Shown: in pieces, positions 26,486-35,831 of the stretch
Position numbering within the stretch: position 1 is the stretch's first letter
Layout of the letters: each line of letters starts with the position of its first letter
From: Metabacillus halosaccharovorans
Lineage (GTDB): Bacteria > Bacillota > Bacilli > Bacillales > Bacillaceae
NCBI RefSeq assembly: GCF_002019635.1
Contig: NZ_KV917372.1
Span: 1,674,001 to 1,738,000, forward strand
DNA length: 64,000 nucleotides
Direction of reading: 5' to 3'
The notes under the pieces: generated by a model
The model's input: only the letters and a program-made list of their open reading frames with translations
The model's database searches: none
What the model was told of the DNA's origin: nothing
Position numbers and translations under genes: made by a program

Positions 26486-28855
26486 TTATTTTACCTCTAT
26501 AACAACATAGGAACTTTCCAAACCATCTGAGGATACCTTTAATGTAATTGTCCCCGGTTGGTCAGTGACTCTAACATAAATTAATAATTTCCCATGATAG
26601 GCCTTTCTGTTAGTTTCTTTATAATTTTGATGACTTGTTGGGTTACTGCATTCCAATCCAATAATTTCACCCGGACCTTCAATCTCACAGTCTATTTGAT
26701 TATTAGCCTCATAGACAAGCTGATTATCTACATCAAGGATATTTACTTCTACATGTGCTATATCCTGTTTGTCAGCTTTAAGAGTAGTTGAATCAGATTG
26801 CAGGTGCAGCTTTGTAGGCATACCAGCAGTAGTTAATTCATAGGTACAACAGATGTTACCGTTACTTTTTCCTACTGCTTTTAACGTCCCCTCCTCATAT
26901 GGAATATCCCAATAGATCGATCCACCTTTGAAGTCTTTTTGTTTTTTGATACCAAGTGATGTACCATTTAAAAGTAAATCTACTTCCGGGCAATTTGTAC
27001 AACAAGCCACCCTTACAAGTTCGCCTTCCATTCCTTTCCAAGCACCAACTACTTCATGGTCCCAATGAATTTGATCAGGGTGTTCTTCTTTAATAGACGT
27101 TACCCCTACATAAACCATATCTTTCTCAGACCATTGACTTTGTTTAAAAAAGAATAGCGGCTTCTTGAATCCTGCTAGATCAAGCATACCTGGTGTTGCA
27201 TGACGAACAGGCCATCCGCGAGCTTCTCCTAAATAATCAATTCCTGTCCAAATAAATTGCCCTGAAACGAAGTCATTATTTTTTACAGCCTTCCACTCAT
27301 TATGATGTCTCCCGTTTTCACTTCCATAAATGACTCGATTAGGATATCTTTCATGATCTTTATGATAACGAAATTCCTGATAGTTATAGCCAACCACATC
27401 AAGTGCATTTGGGAAATCTGTTTCATTGGACATAATGACACTTGCCAGTGCTGCTGTTACTGGCCGTGTTGGATCATATTGCTTTACTACATTTGCCAAT
27501 CTTTTCGCAATATCACCCATGCCCTTTGCTTCAGGCTTTTCCGCTTTATAGCGATCTTCAAGTACTGGATGCGAATAGGGATCATTAGGATAATCAATTT
27601 CATTTCCAATACTCCAAAAAACTATTGATGGATGGTTTCGATCCCTTAATACCATATCTCTTAAATCGGCCTCCGCCCATTCTGTAAAGTCTGATGCATA
27701 CCCGTCAAGTGAAGGTTCGCCTTTATTCCAACCCTCTACCCATTTATTTTTGGGATATTCCCATTCATCGAACGCCTCATCTTGAACCAAAAAACCATAC
27801 CTATCACACATATCCAATAACTCTGGTGCAGGCGGATTATGGCTCATTCTTATCGCATTTACTCCAGCTTCTTTTAATCGTTGCAAACGCCTTTGCCAAA
27901 CCTTATCAGGTACAGCTGCTCCAAGACACCCTGCATCATGATGGATACATACACCTTTCATCTTGATATTTTCTCCATTTAGATAAAACCCAGAGTCCAC
28001 ATCAAAGTGAAAATATCGAACTCCAAGAGGAGTGGTCTCAGTATCAATCACTTGACTATTCTTTATCACCTTCGTTTCAACACTGTATACATACGGATTT
28101 TCAGGTGACCAAAGATTTGGCTTTTCCAACATAATAGAATGATGATAGTCTTGTTCACTATTTGCTTGAATGGTTTCCATAGAAGAACAAGCTATTAGTT
28201 TTTTTCCAGTAGCATCTTTTATTTGATGTTCAATTTGGATTTTACCTTTGTGATTTGTTTCATTTTTCACACTTGTTTGAATGGTAATTTCTGCTTCTGA
28301 AGTTGAAATATTCGGAGTTGTAATATATATACCATACGGCTTGATGTACACATGATCAGTCAAGTTGATAAATACGTTTCGGTAAATACCAGATCCCGGA
28401 TACCAGCGAGAATCCGCAAAATCTGAGTGGTCCACCTTTACAGCAATGACATTTTTGTGTGTGTCGAAGTTTATAAAAGGAGTTAAATCATATTGAAATG
28501 AGCTGTATCCATAAGGTCTTTTACCAAGAAAGTGTTCATTAATCCAAACTTCACTATTTTTATAAATACCATCGAACTGGATAATAATCCTTTTCCCTTT
28601 CAAGCTATCAGGAACGCTGAATTCCTTTCGATACCAACCAATACCTCCGGGTAAATACCCGGTTGAACTTGCATATTCCTTCTTAAACGGACCTTCTATG
28701 CTCCAATCATGTGGTAAATCTACTGAACGCCAATCTGAATCATCAAACTGAATTTTATGTACATCAGTGTCTTCACCTTTTAAAAATTTCCAATCAAAGT
28801 TAAATTTTCTACTTTTAACAGAGGGATTCCATTGTTCAGTTATGACATTAACCAT
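26486..28855 (-). CDS. Beta-galactosidase-like GH2 (PHDWSIEG type)
   Basis: 789-residue cytosolic GH2 enzyme; ATG at 28855 after AAGGAG. N-terminal jelly roll with VDLPHDWSIEGPFKKEY, immunoglobulin-like domain, TIM barrel with acid/base Glu in VFWSIGNEIDYP (about 419) and nucleophile Glu in VIYGSENGRHH (about 513), then C-terminal Ig-like/DUF4982-type domains. This subgroup contains beta-galactosidases and beta-glucuronidases of polysaccharide loci. A hairpin separates it from the lplA-type gene, and a repeat element separates it from the GH43 gene. It likely removes galactose from imported oligosaccharides. Confidence 0.88.
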   Translation of the reverse strand: MVNVITEQWNPSVKSRKFNFDWKFLKGEDTDVHKIQFDDSDWRSVDLPHDWSIEGPFKKEYASSTGYLPGGIGWYRKEFSVPDSLKGKRIIIQFDGIYKNSEVWINEHFLGKRPYGYSSFQYDLTPFINFDTHKNVIAVKVDHSDFADSRWYPGSGIYRNVFINLTDHVYIKPYGIYITTPNISTSEAEITIQTSVKNETNHKGKIQIEHQIKDATGKKLIACSSMETIQANSEQDYHHSIMLEKPNLWSPENPYVYSVETKVIKNSQVIDTETTPLGVRYFHFDVDSGFYLNGENIKMKGVCIHHDAGCLGAAVPDKVWQRRLQRLKEAGVNAIRMSHNPPAPELLDMCDRYGFLVQDEAFDEWEYPKNKWVEGWNKGEPSLDGYASDFTEWAEADLRDMVLRDRNHPSIVFWSIGNEIDYPNDPYSHPVLEDRYKAEKPEAKGMGDIAKRLANVVKQYDPTRPVTAALASVIMSNETDFPNALDVVGYNYQEFRYHKDHERYPNRVIYGSENGRHHNEWKAVKNNDFVSGQFIWTGIDYLGEARGWPVRHATPGMLDLAGFKKPLFFFKQSQWSEKDMVYVGVTSIKEEHPDQIHWDHEVVGAWKGMEGELVRVACCTNCPEVDLLLNGTSLGIKKQKDFKGGSIYWDIPYEEGTLKAVGKSNGNICCTYELTTAGMPTKLHLQSDSTTLKADKQDIAHVEVNILDVDNQLVYEANNQIDCEIEGPGEIIGLECSNPTSHQNYKETNRKAYHGKLLIYVRVTDQPGTITLKVSSDGLESSYVVIEVK

Positions 28856-28906
28856 GATCAGCCCCACTCCTTTTTAAAATTGTCTTAGAGTAATAAATCG
28901 ATAGAT

Positions 28907-28938
28907 AAAGGGCTATCATGAATACTTGATAGCCCTTT
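28907..28938 (-). terminator. Intercistronic terminator-like hairpin after lplA-type gene
   Basis: AAAGGGCTATCA / TGATAGCCCTTT, 12-bp perfect stem with an 8-base loop. On the minus strand only a short T-run follows, so read-through into the GH2 gene is likely. Confidence 0.65.
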
Positions 28939-28953
28939 TTTCACTTTTTCTAC

Positions 28954-30531
28954 TTAACCTTCAACAAGCTTTTTATATTCATCCATTTGTTTTTGAATTT
29001 CCTTTTGTACCTTCTCATAACCGGCTGCTTCTAATCTCTTACGGAAATCTTCAACAGCTTTTTCCGGATCACCCGCTTTACCGAATGCAATTGCCGGTAC
29101 CATTTGTGCAGTTACTTGTGAAAGTGCAGCTATTTCAGCTTCTACAGGTGTACTATCGAAAACAAATTGTCCATAAGGGAACGGCTTCTTAATTTTATCG
29201 TACTCTTCGTAAATCTCAGGCATTCCTTCCCATCTGTCAGAACTAGGAACTTCGAACTTATCTACACGGCCCCCCCAGAAATTAGATGCAAATGAATCTT
29301 TTGTCTCATCATATCCTTCAGGGCGTACACGCTTACCATCTACGATTTCGTATTGAACTCCTTCAATACCATAGTTAAATAATTTGTAAATTTCTTCATC
29401 ATTGCGAATTAAGTCATATACCATAAGGGCACGCTCCGGATTTTTGCTATGTGCACCAACAGCCGTAGCTCCATGAGTAATAGACATTGAGATTAAGTTA
29501 TTACGTGTATCAGACCAAGCAAACATATCGATTTCAGATCCTGGTTGTTTCACATCCATTTGCGGACGCAAAGTGGAGAATGTTTCAGTATGATGCTGAT
29601 CAGCTCCAGTTTTTCCAGCTTGGAATAATGCGCGAGTATCACCTTTATAATTTAATACATCAGAACGCCAATATCCTTTATCTGCCCAATCCTTCATCAT
29701 TTTTGCATAATCTACAAAAAGATCTTCAAACACCGGACTAACAACGGTATACGGATCATCAGCTGATTTACCCCAGTAGATTGGAAATACTCCTGTAGCA
29801 ATTGGTAATTCAATTTGATCAGAATAGGAAGTTGTATATCCCCATGCTGTTGTAACGTTTGTTCCCGGTGTATCCCAAGGAATCACACCCGGCTTATTAT
29901 CTACTATACCTTGGAAGTACTTACCTAATGTTTCAAAATCTTTGATAGGTTCATTAATTCCAAACTCCTTAGCCCAATCTGTGCGGTAGAAAAATCCGTG
30001 GTTAACCCATTGAGTAAAAGAGTCTTCCGGCATCATAACAATTTTCCCATTGTATTTTGTTTGCTCCCAGCTTTCATCAGAAACTTCTTCCCATGTTTTC
30101 GGTGCATAAGTTGGCAGAAGTTCAGTAATGTCCATGAATGCGCCTTTTTGAGCATTACCCCATGCATCTAACCAGTCAGTAGCGGTGATAATTAAATCCA
30201 CAGGCTCACCTGAAGCTAGAGTGAGATTATATTTCGTCATATAATCAGCCCATTCGATCCATTTTATTTCAAGATGAGCATTTACTTTTTCCTCTAATTT
30301 TGCATTTACTTGCTCCATTACTTTTTCTAATTGACCGTTTGTCGGTTTATCCCCTAACGCCATCATTGTAATATTGACAAATTCTGAAGTATCAATTTCC
30401 CCATTTTCATTAACCTTTGTAGTTGGTTTCGTGTTTTCTGAGTTTGTTTGACTGGATCCATTACATGCCACAAGGCTAAAGGTTAACAGCATGACCATGA
30501 CTAGTACGAAGAATTTTTTCATCTTCAACAT
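28954..30531 (-). CDS. ABC transporter substrate-binding lipoprotein, LplA type
   Basis: 525-residue extracellular solute-binding protein of the long LplA class with a DUF3502-type C-terminus (KAVEDFRKRLEAAGYEKVQK). The signal peptide KMKKFFVLVMVMLLTFSLVAC ends in the lipobox LVAC. The ATG at 30531 follows GGGGAGGAAATGAA. LplA-type proteins bind oligosaccharides released from pectin or hemicellulose. Gene order is permease, permease, binding protein, as in B. subtilis lplBCA. No ATPase gene is present. Confidence 0.92.
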   Translation of the reverse strand: MLKMKKFFVLVMVMLLTFSLVACNGSSQTNSENTKPTTKVNENGEIDTSEFVNITMMALGDKPTNGQLEKVMEQVNAKLEEKVNAHLEIKWIEWADYMTKYNLTLASGEPVDLIITATDWLDAWGNAQKGAFMDITELLPTYAPKTWEEVSDESWEQTKYNGKIVMMPEDSFTQWVNHGFFYRTDWAKEFGINEPIKDFETLGKYFQGIVDNKPGVIPWDTPGTNVTTAWGYTTSYSDQIELPIATGVFPIYWGKSADDPYTVVSPVFEDLFVDYAKMMKDWADKGYWRSDVLNYKGDTRALFQAGKTGADQHHTETFSTLRPQMDVKQPGSEIDMFAWSDTRNNLISMSITHGATAVGAHSKNPERALMVYDLIRNDEEIYKLFNYGIEGVQYEIVDGKRVRPEGYDETKDSFASNFWGGRVDKFEVPSSDRWEGMPEIYEEYDKIKKPFPYGQFVFDSTPVEAEIAALSQVTAQMVPAIAFGKAGDPEKAVEDFRKRLEAAGYEKVQKEIQKQMDEYKKLVEG

Positions 30532-30600
30532 TTCATTTCCTCCCCTTTATCTTTTTCATTCTTAATCTATGAAACAAGGAAAAATCCTTACTCATATTCA

Positions 30601-31503
30601 TTAGCCCTTAACTGCACCAATTGTAATACCTTGAATAAAAAACCTTTGTACAAACGGATAAAACAGAATAACAGGACCGGTGGCCACGACGGCTGTTGCC
30701 ATTTTCATAGATTCCAAAGGAATTTCTTGTGGTGCAACATTAGAAGCTGCCGCAGAGTTTCTTATAAAATCAGCACTAGTAATGACGTTATAAAGAAACA
30801 ACTGAAGAGGCCGATATTCCATATTAGGTGAAAGGAAAAGCATGGCATTATACCATTCATTCCAATATCCCAAGGCAATGAAAAGTCCGATTGTCGCTAA
30901 GGCTGGCGTAGACATAGGTAAAATTAATTTTAAGAAGATCGTGAAATCACCTGCACCATCCATCTTTGCAGATTCTGTAATCTCATGGGGAATAGATTTT
31001 GTAAACGCCTTCATCATAATGATAAGAAAAGGACTCAGCAATCCTGGAAGCAATACGGCAAGATAATTATCTTTCAGATCCAAATACTGAGTGATCAATA
31101 GATAAAATGGAACAAGTCCACCTGAAAACAGAGTTGTAAAGTAAATATAGAATGAAATTTTATTACGATACAGGAAATCCGCACGTTGCAAGGCATAACC
31201 AGTCATGGCGACAATAAACAAACCAATAGCAGTTCCAACAATCGTAATACCCATTGTTACAACATAAGATCCAATAATAAGCCTTGGATTTCGGAAAACA
31301 ATTTCATATGCAAACGTAGAAAATTCTTTCGGCCATAATGCAAATCCACTTTCCATAATCGCCTTCTCAGAAGTGAAAGATGACGATAAAATTAAGACAA
31401 AGGGCAAAAGACAACATAGAGCAAATAACCCAATACAACCATAGCCAATCACACGAACCATGATCGTAGAAAAATCCACGTTTCGTCTATATGTATTTTC
31501 CAC
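30601..31503 (-). CDS. Carbohydrate ABC transporter permease, LplC type
   Basis: 300-residue inner-membrane permease with about six helices. The EAA loop reads HEITESAKMDGAGDFTIFLK, and the C-terminus ends FVQRFFIQGITIGAVKG, the LplC/YtcP signature. It follows the LplB-type gene by 15 bases and precedes the LplA-type gene. Together they form an importer for oligosaccharides of the surrounding glycosidases, needing a shared ATPase. Confidence 0.92.
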   Translation of the reverse strand: MENTYRRNVDFSTIMVRVIGYGCIGLFALCCLLPFVLILSSSFTSEKAIMESGFALWPKEFSTFAYEIVFRNPRLIIGSYVVTMGITIVGTAIGLFIVAMTGYALQRADFLYRNKISFYIYFTTLFSGGLVPFYLLITQYLDLKDNYLAVLLPGLLSPFLIIMMKAFTKSIPHEITESAKMDGAGDFTIFLKLILPMSTPALATIGLFIALGYWNEWYNAMLFLSPNMEYRPLQLFLYNVITSADFIRNSAAASNVAPQEIPLESMKMATAVVATGPVILFYPFVQRFFIQGITIGAVKG

Positions 31504-31518
31504 AAGTACATCCCTCCT

Positions 31519-32487
31519 TTAGAATAATGAGTTTTCCGGTGAAACCTTTTTAACAATCCAGTTAGCTGTAATAACGATAAAGAATCCAAAAATTGATTGA
31601 TATAAACTTACTGCACTTCCTAAAGAAAAGTTAAAATTCGTCATTAATGTCCGGAATACATAGGTTTCGATTATATCTGTGGTAGGATAAAGCATTGTAT
31701 TATTAGCACCAACTAAGTTATAAAACAATCCGAAGTTCCCTTTTAATACTCCCCCTAAAGAAAACAGTAACAAGATGATAAAAGTAGGCTTTAGCCAAGG
31801 AATAATAATATAGCGAATACGTTGAAAAGCATTTGCCCCATCAATTTCTGCAGCTTCTAAAATGGATTTATCAAGTCCCATAATGGCAGCGAAATAGACG
31901 ATTGATCCATAGCCTGTAGATTGCCAGAGGAAAGTAATAACAATGATATATGGCCATATTGCTGGATTCGAATAAGTTTGTACCGGATCCAAGCCAACCA
32001 ATTCTAAAAATGAATTAAGTAAACCATAATCATAACTGAGTATGTTATAGGCTAAAAGACCAACTAAAACGGCGGAAATGAAATGTGGTAAAAACATAAT
32101 GGTTTGTGATATTTTTTTAAACCATTTATTTCTTAATTCATTAAGCATGATCGCAACAGCTATTTGCAGGAAATTACCTAAGATGATGAAGGCGAGATTA
32201 TAAGCAATCGTATTAAAGGTTAACTTCCATAAATCACCTGTCATAACCAAGAAACGAAAATTTTCCAAGCCTACAAAAGCACTTTTAAAAATACCAAGTG
32301 AATAATCATAATTAACGAAGGCGAGGTAAAGTCCCGGCATTGGAAGATAAGCAAATATAGCAAAGAAGATAATGGCAGGCATACACATAAGAAGAAGGGT
32401 TCGGTTCTTCCATATTCTTTTAAATCGAGACTCTTTCGTTTTTGTTTTAACAATAGGTGTCTGTGTTTGCACAGTAACGGTTTTCAT
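31519..32487 (-). CDS. Carbohydrate ABC transporter permease, LplB type
   Basis: 322-residue permease, first gene of the lpl-like operon. Helix LLLMCMPAIIFFAIFAYLPM near the N-terminus, the LplB-typical PMPGLYLAFVNYDYSLGIF, EAA loop KSILEAAEIDGANAFQRI and terminal KKVSPENSLF. A GGGGG ribosome binding site precedes the ATG. Three identical palindromic operators and one cre box lie in the 400 bases upstream, so this operon is under both a LacI-type repressor and carbon catabolite control. Confidence 0.92.
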   Translation of the reverse strand: MKTVTVQTQTPIVKTKTKESRFKRIWKNRTLLLMCMPAIIFFAIFAYLPMPGLYLAFVNYDYSLGIFKSAFVGLENFRFLVMTGDLWKLTFNTIAYNLAFIILGNFLQIAVAIMLNELRNKWFKKISQTIMFLPHFISAVLVGLLAYNILSYDYGLLNSFLELVGLDPVQTYSNPAIWPYIIVITFLWQSTGYGSIVYFAAIMGLDKSILEAAEIDGANAFQRIRYIIIPWLKPTFIILLLFSLGGVLKGNFGLFYNLVGANNTMLYPTTDIIETYVFRTLMTNFNFSLGSAVSLYQSIFGFFIVITANWIVKKVSPENSLF

Positions 32488-32644
32488 CTAAATCCCCCCT
32501 ATACTCATGATCTTAACTTCAAGGCAGCAACCATCTAACAAAAGAATGACCAGTACTACTGATAAGCACAAACAAATAGCAATCTGTGTAATTAATACTG
32601 AAAGGCATTTTAGACAACGAAGAAAAATAAAGAATCCATTAGAA

Positions 32645-32660
32645 ATGAAACGGGTTTCAT
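32645..32660. promoter_or_regulatory. Operator copy 1, ATGAAACGGGTTTCAT
   Basis: Palindrome ATGAAAC-GG-GTTTCAT, followed by AAAAGTGCATA. Copy 2 has nearly the same flank (AAAAATGCATA), so both arose by a short duplication. Confidence 0.75.
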
Positions 32661-32726
32661 AAAAGTGCATAAAACCTTAATTGGCAGAGAAGTCACTCTA
32701 AGTATATATCTTTTGCAAAATTTAAA

Positions 32727-32742
32727 ATGAAACGGGTTTCAT
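32727..32742. promoter_or_regulatory. Operator copy 2, ATGAAACGGGTTTCAT
   Basis: Identical to copies 1 and 3; 82 bases from copy 1 and 75 from copy 3. Spacing allows DNA looping by a tetrameric LacI-type regulator. Confidence 0.75.
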
Positions 32743-32801
32743 AAAAATGCATACTAACTCAATGTTATTGTTATTACATGTTCTTAGTTTGTACACCAAT
32801 A

Positions 32802-32817
32802 ATGAAACGGGTTTCAT
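32802..32817. promoter_or_regulatory. Operator copy 3, ATGAAACGGGTTTCAT
   Basis: Third identical palindrome, followed by TTTTTAACAATAA, a flank shared with the lacZ-side operator at 22271-22286. This links the two promoters of the locus. Confidence 0.75.
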
Positions 32818-32872
32818 TTTTAACAATAATCTTTTTATGCTTATGCCACATTAATTATTTATCACTCTATTT

Positions 32873-32887
32873 TTGAAAGCGGTTACT
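32873..32887. promoter_or_regulatory. CcpA cre box upstream of lplB-type operon
   Basis: TTGAAAGCGGTTACT matches WTGNAANCGNWNNCW at every position. It lies 386 bases upstream of the lplB-type start, beyond the three operators. The rest of 32888-33119 holds no recognised gene. Confidence 0.65.
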
Positions 32888-33119
32888 TAAGATTCATTAT
32901 AGTTCCGTTCCTATTAAAAGTAAATACCATTTTTTCAAAATTAAAAATTTATTTTATTGCCTTTTCTTGGATAGTCTCAACTTCTGTTTCCTATTCTGGC
33001 CGTTCTATGTAACTTTATAGAAATGACAAAGAAAGCTTCAAATTCTATATGTAAATATAAGAATTGAAGCTTTACCATCTTTAAGGCCAGGAAAATCCCC
33101 CCCCTTTCCTGTATAATTT

Positions 33120-33779
33120 CTAATATGAACTATTCACAACTTGATCGGATATGATCAACTTAGGCTCTGTAGACTCAATCACATCCTGAACACTATAACC
33201 ATTTGCTACTTCAATCAATTTCAATCCATTCTTCGTAACATCAATAACTGCTCGATCTGTTATTATTCGATCAACCACATTTTGGCCTGTTAATGGTAAC
33301 GAGCATTTCTTAAGAATCTTTGGCTGCCCTGCCTTGTTCACATGCTCCATAATCACAATAATTTTTTTAGCACCGTGAACTAAATCCATTGCCCCACCCA
33401 TCCCTTTTATCATTTTGCCCGGGATCATCCAGTTAGCAAGATCACCATTTTCTGAAACCTCCATGCCACCCAGGATAGCCAAATCAATGTGGCCGCCGCG
33501 TATCATGGCAAAGGATTCTGCATTACTAAAGAAACTCGCTCCTTCTATTGCGGTTACTGTTTCTTTTCCCGCGTTAATTAAATCCGGATCTACTTCTTCT
33601 CTCAACGGATAAGGTCCAATACCTAATAGACCATTTTCTGATTGCAAGACCACATTTTTATTTTCAGAAATATAGTTCGCAACCATTGTAGGCATTCCAA
33701 TGCCTAAATTCACATAGAATCCATCTTGAATTTCCTTTTCAGCCCTTTGTGCGATTTGTACTCTGACATTTTTCGTCAT
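33120..33779 (-). CDS. scoB: 3-oxoacid CoA-transferase subunit B
   Basis: Beta subunit of succinyl-CoA:acetoacetate (or related) CoA-transferase, 219 residues. The catalytic Glu sits in [15 protein letters not shown], with [12 protein letters not shown] before it and [20 protein letters not shown] after it. It exchanges CoA between acyl-CoA and a keto acid, joining with the alpha subunit encoded 18 bases upstream. With the thiolase gene before them it forms a ketone body or short-chain keto-acid degradation operon. The divergent LysR gene is the likely regulator. Confidence 0.92.
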   Translation of the reverse strand: MTKNVRVQIAQRAEKEIQDGFYVNLGIGMPTMVANYISENKNVVLQSENGLLGIGPYPLREEVDPDLINAGKETVTAIEGASFFSNAESFAMIRGGHIDLAILGGMEVSENGDLANWMIPGKMIKGMGGAMDLVHGAKKIIVIMEHVNKAGQPKILKKCSLPLTGQNVVDRIITDRAVIDVTKNGLKLIEVANGYSVQDVIESTEPKLIISDQVVNSSY

Positions 33780-33797
33780 CCTTTGTCCTCCTCTATT

Positions 33798-34487
33798 TTA
33801 TGCTTGAACTGTAAGTCGTTCGATTCGCTTTTCATGTTTCCCAACGATTAACCCTTGAACATAAATACTCGGGGTATGAATGTGATCAGGATCTAATTCG
33901 CCAACTTCCACAATTTCCTCTACCTCTGCAATTGTGATTTTCCCTGCTGCCGCCATAATAGGATTGAAATTTTGCGCTGTTTTTCGATAAATGACATTTC
34001 CCATCTTGTCTGCTTTCCACGCTTTAATAAGACTAAAATCGGCAGTAAGGGATTCTTCGAGTAAATATTCCTTTCCATTAAATTGTCTTGTTTCTCGTCC
34101 TTCTGCAATAGGAGTCCCGACCCCAGCCGGAGTATAAAAGGCAGGTATTCCAGCTCCACCGGCACGTATTTTCTCAGCTAAAGAACCTTGTGGTGTCAGT
34201 TGTACCTCCAACTCCCCGCTTAATACTTGTCTTTCAAACTCCTTATTTTCACCAACATAAGATGAGATCATCTTTTTAATTTGTTTATTTTGAAGTAAAA
34301 GTCCAAGTCCCCAATCATCAACTCCACAGTTGTTTGAAATCACGGTTAAATCTTTAACATTTTTTACACATAGAGCTTTAATAAGGTTCTCTGGTATTCC
34401 AACTAATCCAAATCCCCCAACCATTAACGTCATACCGTCTTTAATGTCTTGTACGACTTCCTCAAAACTAGTAAATATCTTTTTCAT
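33798..34487 (-). CDS. scoA: 3-oxoacid CoA-transferase subunit A
   Basis: Alpha subunit, 229 residues. The CoA-binding glycine motif is [16 protein letters not shown], followed by [16 protein letters not shown] and [20 protein letters not shown]. Two ATGs are possible: one overlaps the thiolase stop (34493) and one lies two codons later (34487). The latter has AGAGGTG at normal spacing, so I use it. Tight coupling to the thiolase and subunit B genes indicates one operon. Confidence 0.92.
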   Translation of the reverse strand: MKKIFTSFEEVVQDIKDGMTLMVGGFGLVGIPENLIKALCVKNVKDLTVISNNCGVDDWGLGLLLQNKQIKKMISSYVGENKEFERQVLSGELEVQLTPQGSLAEKIRAGGAGIPAFYTPAGVGTPIAEGRETRQFNGKEYLLEESLTADFSLIKAWKADKMGNVIYRKTAQNFNPIMAAAGKITIAEVEEIVEVGELDPDHIHTPSIYVQGLIVGKHEKRIERLTVQA

Positions 34488-34489
34488 CC

Positions 34490-35692
34490 TCATACACCTC
34501 TTGTTTCATAGTTTTCTATTATGGTTGAAACTCCTTGACCACCGCCGATACATAACGTCGCTAAACCATATTTACCATTTCTTCTTTTTAATTCATGAAT
34601 TAATGTTGTCAGGATTCTTGCACCACTTGCTCCAATCGGATGACCCAGGGCAATGGCACCACCATTGACATTTACTTTATCCTTCCTGAATTGAAGCTCC
34701 TTGCCAACAGCTAAAGCTTGGGCTGCAAAAGCTTCATTTGCTTCAATTAAATCTATGTCATTGATTGTAAATCCAAGCTTATTTAACGCTTTTTTCGTAG
34801 CTGGCACTGGCCCTATTCCCATTAAACTTGGGTCAACGGCTGCGCTTGCGTTCCTACGAATTTTTGCTAACGGTTCGATCCCAAGTTCTTTTGCTTTACG
34901 TAAACTCATCATGAGTACAGCAGCTGCTCCATCATTAATTCCTGAAGCATTACCTGCGGTTACGCGTCCATCTTTTTTAAAAGCTGGCCTTAGCTTACCT
35001 AATTTCTCTACTGTTGTTCCCGCCTTTACATATTCATCCTTATCAAAATAAATAGACTCTCCTTTTCGTTGTGGTATTTCAATAGCTACAATTTCATCCT
35101 TAAATTTCCCTTCATTTATTGCTATTGCTGCTTTTTCTTGGCTCCATGCAGCGAATTCATCTTGTTCCTGTCGTGTGACTTCATATTGGTCACAAATATT
35201 TTCAGCCGTGATTCCCATATGATAATCATTAAAAGCACACCACAATCCATCATGAATCATACTATCAATGAGCTTCTGATCTCCCATTCGAAACCCTTCT
35301 CTAGCTCCCATAGATAAATAAGGTGCTTGACTCATATTTTCCATTCCACCGGCAACAACGATTTCAGCATCTCCTGTTAAAATGGCTTGAGTCGCTAAAT
35401 GAACGGCTTTCAATCCTGATCCACACACTTTATTTAATGTAAAAGCAGAAACATGTTCAGGAAGCCCTGCGTGTATAGCAGATTGCCTAGCCGGGTTCTG
35501 CCCAAGACCTGCTTGAAGAACATTTCCCATGATGACTTCATCAATTTGATCTCCACTAATTCCAACTTTTTCGATCACCGCTTTAATTACATGTGAACCT
35601 AATTGGACGGCACTAATATTTTTTAAGCTTCCTCCAAATTGACCTATCGGCGTTCTTAAAGCGCTTACAATTACAACCTCATTATTTTCCAT
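34490..35692 (-). CDS. Acetyl-CoA C-acetyltransferase (thiolase)
   Basis: 400 residues from the ATG at 35692, nine bases after GGGGAGG; a longer frame to 35737 is not supported. The nucleophilic Cys is in [13 protein letters not shown], the His region in [19 protein letters not shown] and the second Cys in LCIGGGQG, all in their conserved order. It condenses or cleaves acetoacetyl-CoA. As the first gene before scoA and scoB it completes acetoacetate use: activation by CoA transfer, then thiolysis to two acetyl-CoA. Confidence 0.95.
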   Translation of the reverse strand: MENNEVVIVSALRTPIGQFGGSLKNISAVQLGSHVIKAVIEKVGISGDQIDEVIMGNVLQAGLGQNPARQSAIHAGLPEHVSAFTLNKVCGSGLKAVHLATQAILTGDAEIVVAGGMENMSQAPYLSMGAREGFRMGDQKLIDSMIHDGLWCAFNDYHMGITAENICDQYEVTRQEQDEFAAWSQEKAAIAINEGKFKDEIVAIEIPQRKGESIYFDKDEYVKAGTTVEKLGKLRPAFKKDGRVTAGNASGINDGAAAVLMMSLRKAKELGIEPLAKIRRNASAAVDPSLMGIGPVPATKKALNKLGFTINDIDLIEANEAFAAQALAVGKELQFRKDKVNVNGGAIALGHPIGASGARILTTLIHELKRRNGKYGLATLCIGGGQGVSTIIENYETRGV

Positions 35693-35763
35693 CAACCAGT
35701 TCCTCCCCATCAACAGTTTATTCGGAGTTTCCACCATATATTTACTTATTAATTTACAGCATT

Positions 35764-35823
35764 CCTACTTATGAGTAAAATGAATAATAGTTATATTTTT
35801 CATTCCAAAATAGAATAAGTAGG
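35764..35823. promoter_or_regulatory. Inverted repeat between thiolase and lysR genes
   Basis: CCTACTTAT (35764-35772) and ATAAGTAGG (35815-35823) form a perfect 9-base inverted pair 42 bases apart in the divergent promoter region. One arm overlaps the lysR ribosome binding site. This fits two half-sites for a LysR-type tetramer. Confidence 0.45.
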
Positions 35824-35831
35824 TGATAAAT

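Noticed and set aside
32645-32817. Three regularly spaced palindromes considered as a short CRISPR array
   Set aside because: The 16-bp units are operator-like, the spacers are AT-rich and partly duplicated, and no cas genes are present.
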